A DNA stretch of 64,000 nt from Cryobacterium suzukii. Its GTDB lineage: Bacteria; Actinomycetota; Actinomycetes; Actinomycetales; Microbacteriaceae. The notes beneath the pieces are model-generated. The model saw only the letters and a program-made list of their open reading frames with translations. It searched no databases and was not told the origin of the DNA. Location of the stretch: positions 1-64,000 of the forward strand of contig NZ_SOHJ01000003.1 in assembly GCF_004403185.1 (NCBI RefSeq). Direction: 5' to 3'. Positions 33,125 through 41,905 of this stretch are shown here, piece after piece. The position numbers were made by a program, and so were the translations under genes. The number at the start of each line of letters is the position of its first letter. Position 1 is the first letter of the stretch.

Positions 33125-34435
33125 ATGACCGAGACTGTCGCCGTAGACGCGGGTGCCCCTCCAACGCGTGGTCGGGTGGTGGCCTGGGCGTTCTGGGACT
33201 GGGGATCGGCAGCGTTCAACGCGGTCGTCACAACGTTCGTCTTTAGCGTGTACATCACCGGCTCGTCGTTCGGCGACGAAGACGTCATCTCCGCGCAATT
33301 GGGCTGGGCACTCGCCATTGCCGGACTTCTGGTGGCCGTGCTCGCCCCGATCACCGGGCAACGATCCGACACCTCGGGGCGGCGTAAATTCTGGCTGGGT
33401 ACCAATACCTTCGTGGTCGTCGGCCTCACCACGGCCATGTTCTTCGTCGAGGCCAGCCCCAGCTATCTGATGCTTGGGCTGGTTCTGCTCGCTGCGGGCA
33501 ACGTCTTCTTCGAATTCGCGGGCGTCAATTACAACGCGATGCTCAGCCAGGTATCCACCCCTCGCAGCATCGGCAAGGTCAGCGGGTTTGGGTGGGGCAT
33601 GGGCTACCTCGGCGGGATCGTGCTGCTACTCATCGTCTACTTCGGTTTCATCGCTCCCGAGGTGGGATTATTCGGTGTGACCAGCGAGAACGGCCTGGCA
33701 GTGCGCGTCACCATGCTCGTTGCCGCCGTCTGGTTCGCACTCTTCGCGTTGCCGGTGCTGCTGCGGGTGCCCGAATATCGGGCTCCCGCGGCCATGCGCC
33801 GCGAGAAGATCGGCTTTTTGCAGAGCTATGTCGTTCTCACCCGCGACATCAAGCACCTCTGGAGCACCAGCCGCCCTACCGTCTACTTTCTGTTGGCGAG
33901 TGCCGTTTTTCGGGACGGCCTGGCCGGCGTCTTCACCTTCGGAGGAGTGCTCGCGGCATCCGTTTTCGGATTCTCTCCGGGAGAGGTGATCATTTTCGCA
34001 ATCGCCGCCAATGTGGTCGCCGGCATCGCCACCATGGCGGTGGGGGTGCTCGATGACCGTCTCGGTGCGAAACCGGTGATCGTGACCGCACTCATCGGCC
34101 TGTTGGTGAGCGGGATGCTCGTGTTTCTGCTGCACGATGGCGGCCAGATCGTCTTTTGGACGGCCGGCCTCGCGCTCTGCCTGTTCGTGGGCCCGGCCCA
34201 ATCGGCCAGCCGCACCTTTCTGGCACGGCTTATTCCCCTCGGCCGCGAGGGCGAAGTCTTCGGGCTCTACGCGACGACCGGTCGCGCGGTCAGCTTTCTG
34301 GCCCCGACTGCCTTCGCGGTTTTCGTGTCGATCTTCGGCGCCACCTATTGGGGCATTCTTGGCATCATGCTCGTGCTGCTTCTGGGCCTGCTGCTGCTGA
34401 TCCCGGTCACTGCACGGCAGCAGCAGATCCGCTAG
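33125..34435 (+). CDS. MFS transporter of the UMF1/Atg22-like type
   Basis: 436 residues, about 12 helices. V-A-W-A-F-W-D-W-G-S-A-A-F-N near residue 20 and P-I-T-G-Q-R-S-D-T-S-G-R-R-K in the 2-3 loop are typical of the UMF1 (Atg22-like) branch, efflux proteins of unknown substrate in bacteria. Divergent from dnaK with HAIR site 2 in between, so heat-inducible expression is possible. Confidence 0.83.
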   Translation: MTETVAVDAGAPPTRGRVVAWAFWDWGSAAFNAVVTTFVFSVYITGSSFGDEDVISAQLGWALAIAGLLVAVLAPITGQRSDTSGRRKFWLGTNTFVVVGLTTAMFFVEASPSYLMLGLVLLAAGNVFFEFAGVNYNAMLSQVSTPRSIGKVSGFGWGMGYLGGIVLLLIVYFGFIAPEVGLFGVTSENGLAVRVTMLVAAVWFALFALPVLLRVPEYRAPAAMRREKIGFLQSYVVLTRDIKHLWSTSRPTVYFLLASAVFRDGLAGVFTFGGVLAASVFGFSPGEVIIFAIAANVVAGIATMAVGVLDDRLGAKPVIVTALIGLLVSGMLVFLLHDGGQIVFWTAGLALCLFVGPAQSASRTFLARLIPLGREGEVFGLYATTGRAVSFLAPTAFAVFVSIFGATYWGILGIMLVLLLGLLLLIPVTARQQQIR

Positions 34436-34483
34436 CGAGGGCCCCTCACCCCTGCGCCGGAAAGTATCGGCGCGCCCGTAATC

Positions 34484-34517
34484 GGTGAGCGCGCCACTTA
34501 CAGCTGGCGCGCTCACC
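34484..34517. terminator. GC-rich hairpin after the MFS gene
   Basis: GGTGAGCGCGCCA (34484-34496), 8-nt loop, TGGCGCGCTCACC (34505-34517): a perfect 13-bp stem without a T tract, an acceptable actinobacterial terminator. Confidence 0.65.
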
Positions 34518-34640
34518 CGCAGCTGGCGCGCCGAACGACGACGCGCCGTCGGCTGGGCGACAACCGGCCTTTGCCTGAGTATCCGCTGAAATAAGGCTGT
34601 CCCCTCGCTTAGTGAGCGGAAGCCGGACAGACTCAAACGC

Positions 34641-35441
34641 ATGACTCTTACCCAGCTCCAGAAAGCCGAACTCCTGCTCTCGCTGCACGTACCGGGCGAG
34701 CCCCTCATCGTGACCAACGTGTGGGATGCCATCACCGCCAAGATCGTGGCTGATGCCCCCGGGGTCAAGGCCCTCGCCACGGCGAGCCACTCCATCTCGA
34801 ACGTGCGTGGTCTGCAAGACGGCGAGGGACTCTCGCTCGACGAGGCCATCATCGCCGCCACGATCATCGCCGGCGCCGTCGACCTTCCGGTCTCAGCCGA
34901 CTTCGAGAAGGGCTACGCACCGGATGCCCTCGGCGTGACCCGCAACGTGCGTCGCCTGATCGAAGAATCCGGCATCGTCGGCATCAACCTCGAAGACTCT
35001 GTCGGCGCTTCAAAGGCCCCGCAGTTCGACATCGAGACCGCCGCCGCCCGCGTGGCCGCGGCCCGTGCCGGAGCCGACCAGAGCGGCATTCCGCTGGTGA
35101 TCAACGCCCGCGTCGACACCCTCGCCGGCGGCGGCGATTGGGATGAAGCCGTCGCCCGCGCCAACGCCTACCTCGGAGCCGGAGCCGACCTCATCTTCTT
35201 CCTCGGCCTCACAGACGAAGACAAGGTGTCGCGCGCGATCGAGCAGGTCAACGGTAAAATCTCCGTCATCGGCGCGCCCGGACTCGTTCCCCTCAAGCGC
35301 CTCGCCGAGCTCGGCATCAGCCGAGTCAGCTTCGGCCCTGGCACCCTCGCCCTGACCCTTGCCGCCCTGCAAGCCGCAGCCACGAATCTCACCGCACTCG
35401 GCGACTACCCCGACGATCTCGGGTTCAAGTTCGCCCTGTAG
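34641..35441 (+). CDS. Isocitrate lyase/PEP mutase family enzyme
   Basis: 266 residues. T-N-V-W-D-A-I-T-A at 25-33, V-S-A-D-F-E-K-G-Y near 86-94 (metal Asp) and G-I-N-L-E-D-S-V-G (metal Glu-Asp) give the PEPM/ICL barrel. It lacks the K-K-C-G-H loop of true isocitrate lyases and is the short form, as in oxaloacetate decarboxylases or carboxy-PEP mutase relatives, so the reaction is probably cleavage or rearrangement of a 2-oxo or 2-hydroxy acid next to a carboxylate. No operon partner. Confidence 0.82.
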   Translation: MTLTQLQKAELLLSLHVPGEPLIVTNVWDAITAKIVADAPGVKALATASHSISNVRGLQDGEGLSLDEAIIAATIIAGAVDLPVSADFEKGYAPDALGVTRNVRRLIEESGIVGINLEDSVGASKAPQFDIETAAARVAAARAGADQSGIPLVINARVDTLAGGGDWDEAVARANAYLGAGADLIFFLGLTDEDKVSRAIEQVNGKISVIGAPGLVPLKRLAELGISRVSFGPGTLALTLAALQAAATNLTALGDYPDDLGFKFAL

Positions 35442-35449
35442 GCCGCCTG

Positions 35450-35503
35450 CACAACGAGGCCATCAGCATCCGTCTCTCAGCGGATGCGGGTGGCCTCGTT
35501 GTG
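35450..35503. terminator. Convergent terminator overlapping a gene's 3' end
   Basis: CACAACGAGGCCA (35450-35462) and TGGCCTCGTTGTG (35491-35503) are perfect 13-bp arms with an inner CATCCG/CGGATG pair. The right arm lies within the last codons of the minus-strand gene at 35477, so one hairpin serves both convergent genes. Confidence 0.65.
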
Positions 35504-35998
35504 TTCGGTGAGTTGCCAGGTGGCGCCCTCGTCGCCGGAGACCCAACCTTCCCATTTGTAGCTGTCTGGGGTGATGGCGGTGAAGTTCCACCGGATTGGG
35601 CGGCCGTCGGTGCGGGTGCCTTCCTGCCGCACGCCGTGCCGGTACGGCGTGGCGACCAGCTGACAGTATTCGCCCAGTGCCGGGGCGAAGTAGCTCACGC
35701 GCCAGGCTCCGGCGAACGGGTCATAGACGCGCACCGTCGTGGCGACGGTTTCAAACCCAGACGGATGCGTCGTGCTCGCGACGATCTCGACGTCTTGCAC
35801 GGCCCGGCCGTCGAGGATGAATTCAACCATCCAGATGAAGTCGCGTGTGATCCATTCATTGGTGGTTTCGTCGAGTCGGGAGCCCTTCGCGGCCCAGGAA
35901 CCGACCATCTGGCCGAAGCGGCGCATGCGTCCGGGGTATTCCGGTGTTGGGCCGTGCGCGATGAGCGCCTCGTCGAATCGGGTCGGCATGGAGGTCAT
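35477..35998 (-). CDS. DUF1579-like (calycin-type) protein
   Basis: 173 residues. G-Q-M-V-G-S-W then a run of beta strands (D-F-I-W-M-V-E-F-I-L-D-G-R-A-V-Q-D-V-E; W-R-V-S-Y-F) is the pattern of DUF1579 and similar small lipocalin-like proteins, whose role is unknown. Leaderless: TAAAAT lies 6 nt before ATG 35998 (the nearby in-frame ATG 35989 is the alternative). Confidence 0.65.
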   Translation of the reverse strand: MTSMPTRFDEALIAHGPTPEYPGRMRRFGQMVGSWAAKGSRLDETTNEWITRDFIWMVEFILDGRAVQDVEIVASTTHPSGFETVATTVRVYDPFAGAWRVSYFAPALGEYCQLVATPYRHGVRQEGTRTDGRPIRWNFTAITPDSYKWEGWVSGDEGATWQLTEHNEATRIR

Positions 35999-36004
35999 AC
36001 CCGG

Positions 36005-36010
36005 ATTTTA
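36005..36010 (-). promoter_or_regulatory. -10 box TAAAAT of the DUF1579-like gene
   Basis: On the minus strand TAAAAT ends 6 nt before ATG 35998. Confidence 0.5.
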
Positions 36011-36074
36011 CCCGACGTTAGGTCACGTTCGACGTACTACGTTTGCTCGGCCCGCAGGCGTCCGATCCGATCCC

Positions 36075-36656
36075 TCAGCGATCGATGGAGGTGCGGTGAA
36101 AGTTTTGAAACGAGCGCGAAGCAGTCGGGCCGCGCTGGCCCTGGTACCGGGAGCCGTATTCACTGGAGCCGTAGGGTTTTTCAGCCGGAGAGCTGAGTTG
36201 GAAGAAACACAGCTGGCCGATCTTCATTCCGGGCCAGAGTTTGATCGGCAGCGTCGCCACGTTGCTGAGCTCGAGCGTGACGTGGCCAGAGAAGCCCGGG
36301 TCGATGAACCCGGCCGTCGAGTGGGTGAGCAGCCCGAGACGACCAAGGGAACTCTTACCCTCGAGGCGAGCCGCCACATTGTCCGGAAGGGTGACCTGCT
36401 CGTAGGTGGCGCCGAGCACGAACTCGCCCGGGTGCAGGATAAACGGCTCATCGGGCTTGGTCTCGATGAGGTGGGTCAGCTCGGGCTGATCCTCGGCCGG
36501 ATCGATGTAGGCGTACTTGTGGTTGTCAAACAGCCGAAACAGACGGTCGAGACGCACATCAACGCTCGACGGCTGGATCATGGCGGGGTCCAGCGGCTCC
36601 AAACCGATTCGTCCAGCGTCGAGTTCAGCCTTGATATCGCGATCGGAGAGCAGCAC
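36075..36656 (-). CDS. dcd: dCTP deaminase, dUMP-forming
   Basis: 193 residues, normal length. M-L-L-S-D-R-D-I-K start, [24 protein letters not shown] with the phosphate-binding and catalytic residues, and R-Y-Q-G-Q-R-G-P-T near the end. Actinobacterial Dcd of this type both deaminates dCTP and hydrolyses the product to dUMP for thymidylate synthesis. Start GTG with TAGGCT exactly 6 nt upstream (leaderless). Confidence 0.95.
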   Translation of the reverse strand: MLLSDRDIKAELDAGRIGLEPLDPAMIQPSSVDVRLDRLFRLFDNHKYAYIDPAEDQPELTHLIETKPDEPFILHPGEFVLGATYEQVTLPDNVAARLEGKSSLGRLGLLTHSTAGFIDPGFSGHVTLELSNVATLPIKLWPGMKIGQLCFFQLSSPAEKPYGSSEYGSRYQGQRGPTASRSFQNFHRTSIDR

Positions 36657-36662
36657 GGTGCC

Positions 36663-36668
36663 AGCCTA
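36663..36668 (-). promoter_or_regulatory. -10 box TAGGCT of dcd
   Basis: On the minus strand TAGGCT ends 6 nt before GTG 36656. Confidence 0.5.
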
Positions 36669-36727
36669 GCCGCGCGGGGTTGATATGCTGGCACCGTTCC
36701 GATTGTTGTTCATCCACGGTCGGGCAC

Positions 36728-36798
36728 GCGGATGTAGTTCAATGGTAGAACTTCAGCTTCCCAAGCTGATAGCGCGGGTTCGATTCCCGTCATCCGCT
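36728..36798 (+). tRNA. tRNA-Gly (anticodon CCC)
   Basis: Acceptor stem GCGGATG (36728-36734) with CATCCGC (36791-36797), discriminator T. The anticodon stem-loop is TCAGC, TTCCCAA, GCTGA, so the anticodon is CCC, reading GGG. The T arm is GCGGG-TTCGATT-CCCGT. The 3' CCA is not encoded in full (TCC then G). No repeat or integrase nearby marks it as an integration site. Confidence 0.95.
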
Positions 36799-36838
36799 CC
36801 GAAAAAGCCGGGCCGGCTGCCTGACCCTACAAAGTTGT

Positions 36839-37342
36839 CTAGTCAGCGCCAACGTCGTGCCGGTGGTGCACGATGTCGTGTAGAAAATATGCTCCCAGCG
36901 TCACCACGGTGAACGACGGACCGTCGCTGCGGCGGACGGTGCGCTGGCGGGAATCCTCTGGCACAGCCGCAAAGCTATCGGCAACGCGTTGGGCTGCGGC
37001 CTCGAGCTCAACGCCAACGGTTGCCGGATCTTGCAGGTCGTACCGCTCCTCTATCGCGGTGGCGTCCTGATCCCAGTTGGCGAGTAGGGGGTCGTCCTGG
37101 TCGAGAACAACGCGCAAGCGCTCATCGAACAGGCGACAGACATCGCGCACATGGGCCGCGTATTCCAGCGGCGACCAGGTGTGATCATTTGGCCGCACCG
37201 CGACATCCGCTCGCGCCAGCACGGCAGGCCACACTGCGGCGTTCTCACGAATCAGGCCCGGCAAGTTCTCAACGTCCACCGCGCTCGCTCGAAATCCACA
37301 GTCGGGGCAGGGGCGTTCGAGCACCCAGGTCCAGTCAGACAT
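36839..37342 (-). CDS. DinB/YfiT-like putative metalloenzyme
   Basis: 167 residues from ATG 37342 (M-S-D-W-T-W). C-P-D-C-G-F at the N-terminus, then a four-helix DinB bundle with H62-ish in E-Y-A-A-H-V-R-D-V and the late H-D-I-V-H-H-R-H-D as metal ligands. DinB-superfamily proteins include mycothiol- or bacillithiol-dependent transferases; the actinobacterial version plausibly uses mycothiol (inference). Confidence 0.82.
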   Translation of the reverse strand: MSDWTWVLERPCPDCGFRASAVDVENLPGLIRENAAVWPAVLARADVAVRPNDHTWSPLEYAAHVRDVCRLFDERLRVVLDQDDPLLANWDQDATAIEERYDLQDPATVGVELEAAAQRVADSFAAVPEDSRQRTVRRSDGPSFTVVTLGAYFLHDIVHHRHDVGAD

Positions 37343-37471
37343 GTCAGGAACAATAGCCATGGCTTCATGGTAGCGGCCACAATTTCCCGGCGGCTGGCCG
37401 GGCCGGCGTAGACGAACGCGCCGCCAGGCGCCGAAGCGGCTGCCGGGCGGCGCGTCACTACCAAGCTGAAC

Positions 37472-38737
37472 CTAGCGCTTGCTGATCTTCCAGATGCCGT
37501 CGGCGAGCACCTTGTCGGGGTGCTGCACGCTCACGAAGAGCTCCCTCGGGTTCTTACCGAAGTAGATGCCGGTCGTCTCGGCGCCTTGGTCCGTCAACGA
37601 AGCGAAGAGCTCAACGCTTGTGGAGTTACCGACCGTGTTGGTGCGCGCGCTGGCCCGATAGACATCGCTGAAGTTGTTGTCCTCAACGATCCACAGTGCG
37701 CCATCGGGGCCCTCGGCCAGGTTGTCGGGGTTGTTGAATCCCGTGACCGCTGCGGCCTTATTCTCGACCGGAACATTGACCCCGGACTGCACGAAGGTGC
37801 TGAGCACGGCCTTCTTCAGGTCGATGGCGATGACGCGGTCTTCCGAAGTATTGGCCACGTACAGTGTGTGGTCGATGATCTCGACGTCTTCGGGGCGACC
37901 GAACTCGGTCGCGATGACGGCGTTCGACGCGACATCGGCATCCGTTTGAACCTGGTTCTGGTCGAGGGCAACCCAGGTGAAGGCACCGACCTTGTTCGCG
38001 AAGGTGCCCGAGTTCCAGAGCTGGTCGGCATCGGCCAGCCCGGTCAGCTTGAGAGCGTAGAGCTGGCCCGCCGCCAGGTCGCCCGTGCTGGTGGGTACGA
38101 ACTTGTAGATGGAGCCACCGTTGAGCTCGTCGATGACGTAGACGTTGCCGTCCTTGTCCACATCGATGCCCTCGTGGCGCAACACGCCGAGCGCGGTCCG
38201 CTCCTCGATCCTGACGACCTTGGTGAGGTCCTTCTCATCGAAGAAGAGCTCGTAGACCTTGCCACCGGCCGTTTCCTCGGTAATCAGTAGGGAGCCCCAC
38301 GTCGTCCAACGGATGCCGTCCAGACGATTCCAGTCGGCCCGCTGGGCGATGACCGAGGCTTTGCCCGTCTTCAAATCGGTGACGGCAACAGCGCCGTTCT
38401 CGCCAACCTCGTAGGTGTTGTACAGATAGCGTCCGGCTTCGCGGCCGGTCTCATTCTGGGTATTCATATCGTGCAGGTCATCGACGCCGGGGTAAACGTC
38501 GAGCACGGTCTCGTCCTTCACCAGGGTCTGGGTGAAACCGGCCGGCACAAGGTACGGCACGGTCCAGTCGCTGCTGGCCTGACCGTAGGCGGATGCGGCG
38601 AGGGGCTCAAATGCGAACGCACCCTTCTCGTGGTCGCCGGGACCCGCCTGAGGGCCAGCCGGATCTGCGTGGGCAGCACTTCCGAGGCTGAGCAGCAAAG
38701 AGACGAATACAGCGCCAGTTGCAATCTTCTTGATCAT
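37472..38737 (-). CDS. Secreted PhoX-like (DUF839) beta-propeller protein
   Basis: 421 residues with a signal peptide (M-I-K-K-I-A-T, hydrophobic core, A-H-A then D-P; cleavage about residue 24). Repeated blades carry E-D-V-E-I, N-P-D-N-L-A-E-G-P-D-G-A-L-W-I-V-E-D-N, the DUF839/PhoX pattern. True PhoX is a Ca/Fe-dependent alkaline phosphatase and is longer, exported by Tat with a twin-Arg; here there is no twin-Arg and several PhoX metal residues cannot be placed, so function is open. Confidence 0.7.
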   Translation of the reverse strand: MIKKIATGAVFVSLLLSLGSAAHADPAGPQAGPGDHEKGAFAFEPLAASAYGQASSDWTVPYLVPAGFTQTLVKDETVLDVYPGVDDLHDMNTQNETGREAGRYLYNTYEVGENGAVAVTDLKTGKASVIAQRADWNRLDGIRWTTWGSLLITEETAGGKVYELFFDEKDLTKVVRIEERTALGVLRHEGIDVDKDGNVYVIDELNGGSIYKFVPTSTGDLAAGQLYALKLTGLADADQLWNSGTFANKVGAFTWVALDQNQVQTDADVASNAVIATEFGRPEDVEIIDHTLYVANTSEDRVIAIDLKKAVLSTFVQSGVNVPVENKAAAVTGFNNPDNLAEGPDGALWIVEDNNFSDVYRASARTNTVGNSTSVELFASLTDQGAETTGIYFGKNPRELFVSVQHPDKVLADGIWKISKR

Positions 38738-38890
38738 GTCAATCCTTCTGAGTCGATGGATGAGAACGCATTGAGCGTATTTGTCGGGAGTGAACAGCCG
38801 GCAACGCCCATCCCACGTTTGGGTGACAATGGCGGAGTGTCCATTCGGCGCCGAAGCCAGCTAGCGTTGTCACCGAACACAAGGAGACAG

Positions 38891-39754
38891 ATGACGGTAC
38901 TCATTGCCGGATGCGGCGACCTCGGCACCGAGGTTGGCCTGCGATTTGCCCGGCTGGGGCACGCTGTGGTCGGGCTGCGTCGCGAGGCGAGCGTGCTCCC
39001 TGCAGAAATCACCGGCCAATCCATCGACCTGAGCATCAAAAAGCCCGTCATTCCACCAGTCACCGAGTTCGTAGTCGTGGCCATCTCCGCTGGAAGCCCA
39101 ACGATCGAGGCCTACCGAGCCGCGTACCTGGACGGCCTGCGCAACCTGCTCGACGCACTCGATGACGCCCGCGTCACGCCCCGCCGCGTGCTGCTGGTCT
39201 CATCAACGGCCGTCTACGACATTAACGACGGCAGCCGGGTCGACGAGCAGACCCCCGCGAACCCCAGGCCGGGCACCGATTCCATCGTGTTCGACGCCGA
39301 GCGGATGCTGCACTCGCGCATACCCACCGCCACCGTTCTGCGCCTGGCCGGCATCTACGGCCCCGGTCGCGAACGACTGATCAACCAGGTACGAGCTGGC
39401 GCTAAACTCTCCGCGAAGTCACGCCACACCAACCGCATCCACCGGGACGACGCAGCAGCCGCGATCGTGCACCTCTTGCTGCGCCCGGAACAGCCGGCTC
39501 TCCTATACCTCGGCGTCGACAATGCCTCGGTCCCCGGTAACGAGGTGCTGACCTTTCTGGCCGCTGAGCTCGGCCTGCCCGAACTAGCTCTGGACACGTC
39601 CGCAGTGCCAGCATCCACGCGGGAAGGTCAGCGCGGCGGGGACAAGATCCTCAGCAACCGCTTGCTGCGGGATACCGACTTCACCTTCACCTACCCCACC
39701 TATCGAGAGGGCTACCGCGCACTTCTGGCCGGAGCCGGAACACGCCACCCGTAG
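38891..39754 (+). CDS. NAD(P)-dependent epimerase/SDR-type protein
   Basis: 287 residues. V-L-I-A-G-C-G-D-L-G-T-E-V-G is a Rossmann glycine motif; L-L-V-S-S-T-A-V-Y-D and R-L-A-G-I-Y-G-P-G-R follow. The Y-x-x-x-K of classical SDRs is not obvious, as in the YeeZ-like atypical group. AAGGAG lies 5 nt before ATG 38891. Substrate unknown. Convergent with the MarR gene, 4 bp apart. Confidence 0.8.
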   Translation: MTVLIAGCGDLGTEVGLRFARLGHAVVGLRREASVLPAEITGQSIDLSIKKPVIPPVTEFVVVAISAGSPTIEAYRAAYLDGLRNLLDALDDARVTPRRVLLVSSTAVYDINDGSRVDEQTPANPRPGTDSIVFDAERMLHSRIPTATVLRLAGIYGPGRERLINQVRAGAKLSAKSRHTNRIHRDDAAAAIVHLLLRPEQPALLYLGVDNASVPGNEVLTFLAAELGLPELALDTSAVPASTREGQRGGDKILSNRLLRDTDFTFTYPTYREGYRALLAGAGTRHP

Positions 39755-39758
39755 GCAG

Positions 39759-40232
39759 CTACCTGGCCGGCCCCGCCTGGATCAGATCCGCATCCGACTC
39801 GACCACGAGAGCCATCGCTGTCAGCAGCGCTCCCAGACGCACTTGATCATCCGGGCTGACGTCACGCGCGGCACGAGCGATCAATGCTTGGAAGTCGCTG
39901 TAAACCTTCTGGGCGATCTGTTCTGCGGCGGGGGTCAGTTGCAAGAGCAGGCTTCTCCGATCGTGCGGGTGGGCCACCCGAGTGACCAGTTGCAATGCCA
40001 CCAGGCGATTTGAAATCGCGGTCACGGCACCCGTCGTCATCTCCATTGATTCCGCGAGCAACTTAGGCGTGATGCTCCCGGCTTCAGCGACTCGGGCCAG
40101 GGCTCGCAGCTCACTCCCCGTCAGGTTGGTTTCCGCAGCGACGCGGTTGCGGTTGCGGTCCATTCCACGAAGAAACGCGACAGCGGATGCTGACAGGCCA
40201 TCCCCGATGCGTGTCGAAATATCGAGTTCCAT
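39759..40232 (-). CDS. MarR-family regulator
   Basis: 157 residues. Winged helix: L-R-A-L-A-R-V-A-E-A-G-S-I-T-P-K-L-L-A-E-S-M-E-M-T-T-G-A-V-T-A-I-S-N-R-L, with the wing D-R-R-S-L-L-L-Q-L-T. Dimerising helices at both ends. The start at ATG 40232 has GGAGAA upstream. Nearest candidate target is itself or the divergent small gene at 40504 across an AT-rich gap. Confidence 0.85.
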   Translation of the reverse strand: MELDISTRIGDGLSASAVAFLRGMDRNRNRVAAETNLTGSELRALARVAEAGSITPKLLAESMEMTTGAVTAISNRLVALQLVTRVAHPHDRRSLLLQLTPAAEQIAQKVYSDFQALIARAARDVSPDDQVRLGALLTAMALVVESDADLIQAGPAR

Positions 40233-40283
40233 ACGTTCTCCGACCTCTGGTCTGTTTGTTTCGCCCGCGCTGCAGGCCCGCAA

Positions 40284-40503
40284 ATCGGCCCGTCCCAGCC
40301 GCTCTGTCCTGCCAGTGTAGCGGGTGGATCAATTTCAGAGTTTCTTAACGAATGAGTAGTATATTCTTTGAATTATTTCCCGTATATTGAAAGACGCGCT
40401 TGCGGTTCGACGTGCTCCTAGGGTCAGCCAGGTTCTAATAACCGGCTGGTGTTGAGCCGCCGACAGGTCGCCTCGGACGCTGCCATTACCCTGCACTAAC
40501 GAA
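40284..40503. promoter_or_regulatory. AT-rich divergent promoter region
   Basis: 40345-40392 is markedly AT-rich for this genome and holds two copies of GTATATT 30 bp apart (40356 and 40382 areas), possibly a MarR site or UP-like elements. No exact operator can be drawn. Confidence 0.35.
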
Positions 40504-40791
40504 ATGGACCATGCAATGCAGAGCTACCGCCTGACGATCAACGACGACTGGTTCTACCTTTCCGGCGATTACAACGTATCGGCTCTCAAAGCAGCGATGA
40601 CGGCAGCAGTGCACAGCGGCGGCGGCTTCGTCGACATATTCAGTTCCCTGCGTTCGCAGACCTCACTTCTGATCACGGCACATTCGATCGTAAAGCTGGA
40701 AGCCATCTTTGCCGAGGATCTCCCTGACCCCATCGAGTCAACTCCCACCCTTGGCCACTCGTACATCGATGATGACTACTGGCTGGATTGA
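40504..40791 (+). CDS. Small conserved-looking protein of unknown function
   Basis: 95 residues (ATG 40516 also possible). No membrane segment. S-Y-R-L-T-I-N-D-D-W-F-Y-L-S-G-D then A-L-K-A-A-M-T-A-A-V-H-S-G-G-G-F-V-D and an acidic end D-D-D-Y-W-L-D. It reads as a small alpha/beta domain found in Micrococcales, without a function I know. Confidence 0.6.
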   Translation: MDHAMQSYRLTINDDWFYLSGDYNVSALKAAMTAAVHSGGGFVDIFSSLRSQTSLLITAHSIVKLEAIFAEDLPDPIESTPTLGHSYIDDDYWLD

Positions 40792-40973
40792 ATCGCATTA
40801 CGCGGGTTTCCCCCGCTCGAACACTGGGGGCAGCCGTTCGGTGAGTCCGTTCGAATCGATACGCGTGCACCATTGACGACACGCACGCACACGGGTACGT
40901 TCACGCGAACGGGGATGTGCCCGTATCGCAACGCCGACCCACTAACAGCATGACCAACGGAAAGGCAGTTCTC

Positions 40974-41243
40974 ATGAGTTTCCTCGGATTCCTCTTACTC
41001 GGTCTCATCGCTGGCGCCATCGCAAAGGCAATCCTGCCCGGCCGGCAGGGCGGAGGCTGGTTCATCACCCTGCTGCTCGGAGTCATCGGAGCCTTCCTCG
41101 GTGGGTGGCTGGGCGGGCTCCTGTTCAACGTCAACCTGGGCGAGTTCTTCTCCCTGACAACGTGGGTCCTCGCGATCGTCGGATCGCTCATCGTGCTCCT
41201 GATCTACGGGGCAATCACGAACCGCCGCCACGCCAAGTCGTAA
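40974..41243 (+). CDS. GlsB/YeaQ/YmgE-family stress membrane protein
   Basis: 89 residues with three hydrophobic helices and the family's G-L-I-A-G-A-I-A-K and G-A-F-L-G-G-W-L-G-G glycine pattern. Such small proteins are induced by general or acid stress. First of three small membrane genes (with 41434 and 41906), each with its own ribosome site, probably a stress cluster. Confidence 0.85.
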   Translation: MSFLGFLLLGLIAGAIAKAILPGRQGGGWFITLLLGVIGAFLGGWLGGLLFNVNLGEFFSLTTWVLAIVGSLIVLLIYGAITNRRHAKS

Positions 41244-41264
41244 TACAACCGCCAGACCGTTTCC

Positions 41265-41297
41265 ATAGCGTGGCATCCAAATTGGGTGCCACGCTAT
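41265..41297. terminator. Hairpin after the GlsB-like gene
   Basis: ATAGCGTGGCA (41265-41275) and TGCCACGCTAT (41287-41297), perfect 11-bp stem, 11-nt loop containing CCAAATTGG. Confidence 0.6.
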
Positions 41298-41351
41298 TGG
41301 CGATGCGATTCGTTGATGCACCGACACCCAAAAGGGGAGATTAGGGGCACA

Positions 41352-41363
41352 ATTGGTACCAAT
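41352..41363. promoter_or_regulatory. Palindrome ATTGGTACCAAT upstream of the DUF4383 gene
   Basis: Perfect 12-bp palindrome 70 bp before ATG 41434; a possible operator. No regulator can be assigned. Confidence 0.3.
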
Positions 41364-41433
41364 CCGAAGTTGATGGAGCTCCGAACTCATAGCAACCACG
41401 GGTAAGCCGTGAAACAAACAGGAGGCACCTGAA

Positions 41434-41844
41434 ATGCGCACATCACCTAATCGTCTGCTCGCTACTATCTTCGGCGTGGTTTATCTCCTCGTCGGATTGA
41501 TTGGTTTCGCCGTCACCGGCGGAGTCGATTTCCTCGCAACTGAAGGCGGACTGGTTCTTGGACTCTTCATGGTCAATCCATTTGCCAACGTCGTCCACCT
41601 CCTCATCGGTGCTGCACTGTTGATCGCCGGCTTGTCAAACGTTGCGGCGGCCAAGGCGACGAACACCACAATCGGTGCGGTCTACCTGCTGCTCGGTATT
41701 GTCGGGTTCTTCCTGGTGAATACGGCGCTGAACATATTGGCCCTGAACACGGCTGACCACTTCCTTCACCTCGCCAGCGCGATCGTGCTGCTCGGCGTCG
41801 GACTGACCGCCGACAAGCACGTCCATAACTCCGTAAACGCCTAG
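41434..41844 (+). CDS. DUF4383 membrane protein
   Basis: 136 residues, four helices. N-P-F-A-N-V-V-H-L-L-I-G-A-A-L-L and N-T-A-D-H-F-L-H-L-A-S-A-I are the DUF4383 signatures (Asn/Asp-x-x-x-H-L). Function unknown. A strong AGGAGG lies 9 nt before the ATG. Confidence 0.85.
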   Translation: MRTSPNRLLATIFGVVYLLVGLIGFAVTGGVDFLATEGGLVLGLFMVNPFANVVHLLIGAALLIAGLSNVAAAKATNTTIGAVYLLLGIVGFFLVNTALNILALNTADHFLHLASAIVLLGVGLTADKHVHNSVNA

Positions 41845-41905
41845 TCGGCTTGTCCTCAGCCACGTCATTCCATCACTTCGATTTGTCCCACTGAAAGGAG
41901 CTGTC

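Noticed and set aside
36728..36798. tRNA-Gly as an island attachment site
   Set aside because: No direct repeat of its 3' end, no integrase and no atypical DNA next to it.
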